Source of the DNA: an uncultured Clostridia bacterium
GTDB lineage: Bacteria > Bacillota > Clostridia > Oscillospirales > Butyricicoccaceae
Reading direction: 5' to 3'
NCBI GenBank assembly: GCA_910586575.1
Contig: CAJUJQ010000183.1
Location: forward strand, 1-5,546
DNA length: 5,546 nt
Positions within the stretch are counted from its first letter, which is position 1. Each line of letters opens with the position of its first letter. Below, piece after piece: positions 5,347 through 5,546 of the stretch. Made by a program: the position numbers and the translations under genes. Below the pieces are notes generated by a model. It was not told where the DNA came from. It worked only from the letters and a program-made list of their open reading frames with translations, and made no database searches.

Positions 5347-5457
5347 TTTACAGGGAGGAACCTTTGCCGCAGGAGAAAGGTTTCCAATGGGATGAAGGAG
5401 ATATTTGGGGAAAAGTAAAGGAATGTAAGAAAAAATGTGAAAAAGGAGATGTTTTAA

Positions 5458-5546
5458 TTATTTCGCGGCCTTTGCAGCCTTGACTTCTTCAATCAGCAGC
5501 GGGACAACCTTGAACAGGTCGCCGCAGATACCGTAGTCAGCAACCT
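5458..5546 (-). CDS. etfA: electron transfer flavoprotein alpha subunit, C-terminal end (partial)
   Basis: Only the last 28 codons and the stop are in the window. They read VADYGICGDLFKVVPLLIEE, then VKAAKAAK. The motif DYGxxGDLFxVVPxLxEE is the conserved C-terminus of EtfA, the FAD-binding alpha subunit that partners EtfB and, in anaerobic Clostridia, often works with butyryl-CoA dehydrogenase in electron bifurcation. The FAD-binding loop and the rest of the protein lie beyond the right edge, so the type of Etf cannot be judged. The lysine-alanine-rich tail is ordinary. An etfB and acyl-CoA dehydrogenase gene would be expected further to the right. Confidence 0.85.
   Translation of the reverse strand, partial: VADYGICGDLFKVVPLLIEEVKAAKAAK

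Noticed and set aside
1..5546. tRNA, rRNA, CRISPR array, insertion sequence or prophage genes
   Set aside because: I saw no cloverleaf, repeat-spacer pattern, transposase or integrase motif, or phage structural gene on either strand.

Overview
The window looks like chromosomal DNA from a GC-rich anaerobic member of the Clostridia, probably Oscillospiraceae or a relative. This is inferred from three things. The right-edge gene is an electron-transfer flavoprotein alpha subunit, common in butyrate producers. The regulator remnant on the left resembles the small XRE repressors of gut Firmicutes. A double-palindrome intergenic repeat also resembles ones I associate with that group. No gene settles the species.

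Layout. Positions 1-420 are AT-richer than the rest and hold a partial small reading frame (minus strand, running off the left edge), a truncated XRE-type helix-turn-helix remnant (minus) and overlapping dyads in front of it. Positions 446-2504 form a self-contained plus-strand unit: a near-consensus promoter, a structured leader of about 100 nt, one large gene and a strong intrinsic terminator. The product (624 aa from the start at 580) belongs, as far as I recall, to the uncharacterised DUF4914 family. Read by eye it is a divergent relative of ATP-dependent phosphoenolpyruvate carboxykinase (PEPCK), with most substrate and phosphate ligands recognisable but an altered metal-binding kinase-2 region. 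Positions 2505-3555 hold a palindromic leader and a complete thioredoxin reductase (plus). A two-armed palindromic repeat (3582-3665) fills the gap between this gene and the convergent minus-strand pair at 5169-3720. That pair is a sugar-phosphate nucleotidyltransferase-like protein followed by a tightly coupled 171-aa protein I do not recognise. It has its own promoter just upstream. From about 5258 to 5457 there are several hairpins, probably the transcription end of the minus-strand etfA gene, whose last 28 codons are at 5458-5546.

How the genes fit together. Apart from the nucleotidyltransferase pair, each gene seems to be transcribed on its own. There is no obvious operon-level system, phage or mobile element. 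The most interesting item is the PEPCK-like protein: a conserved-looking enzyme with a recognisable active site, no assigned reaction, and a tight promoter-leader-terminator cassette of its own.
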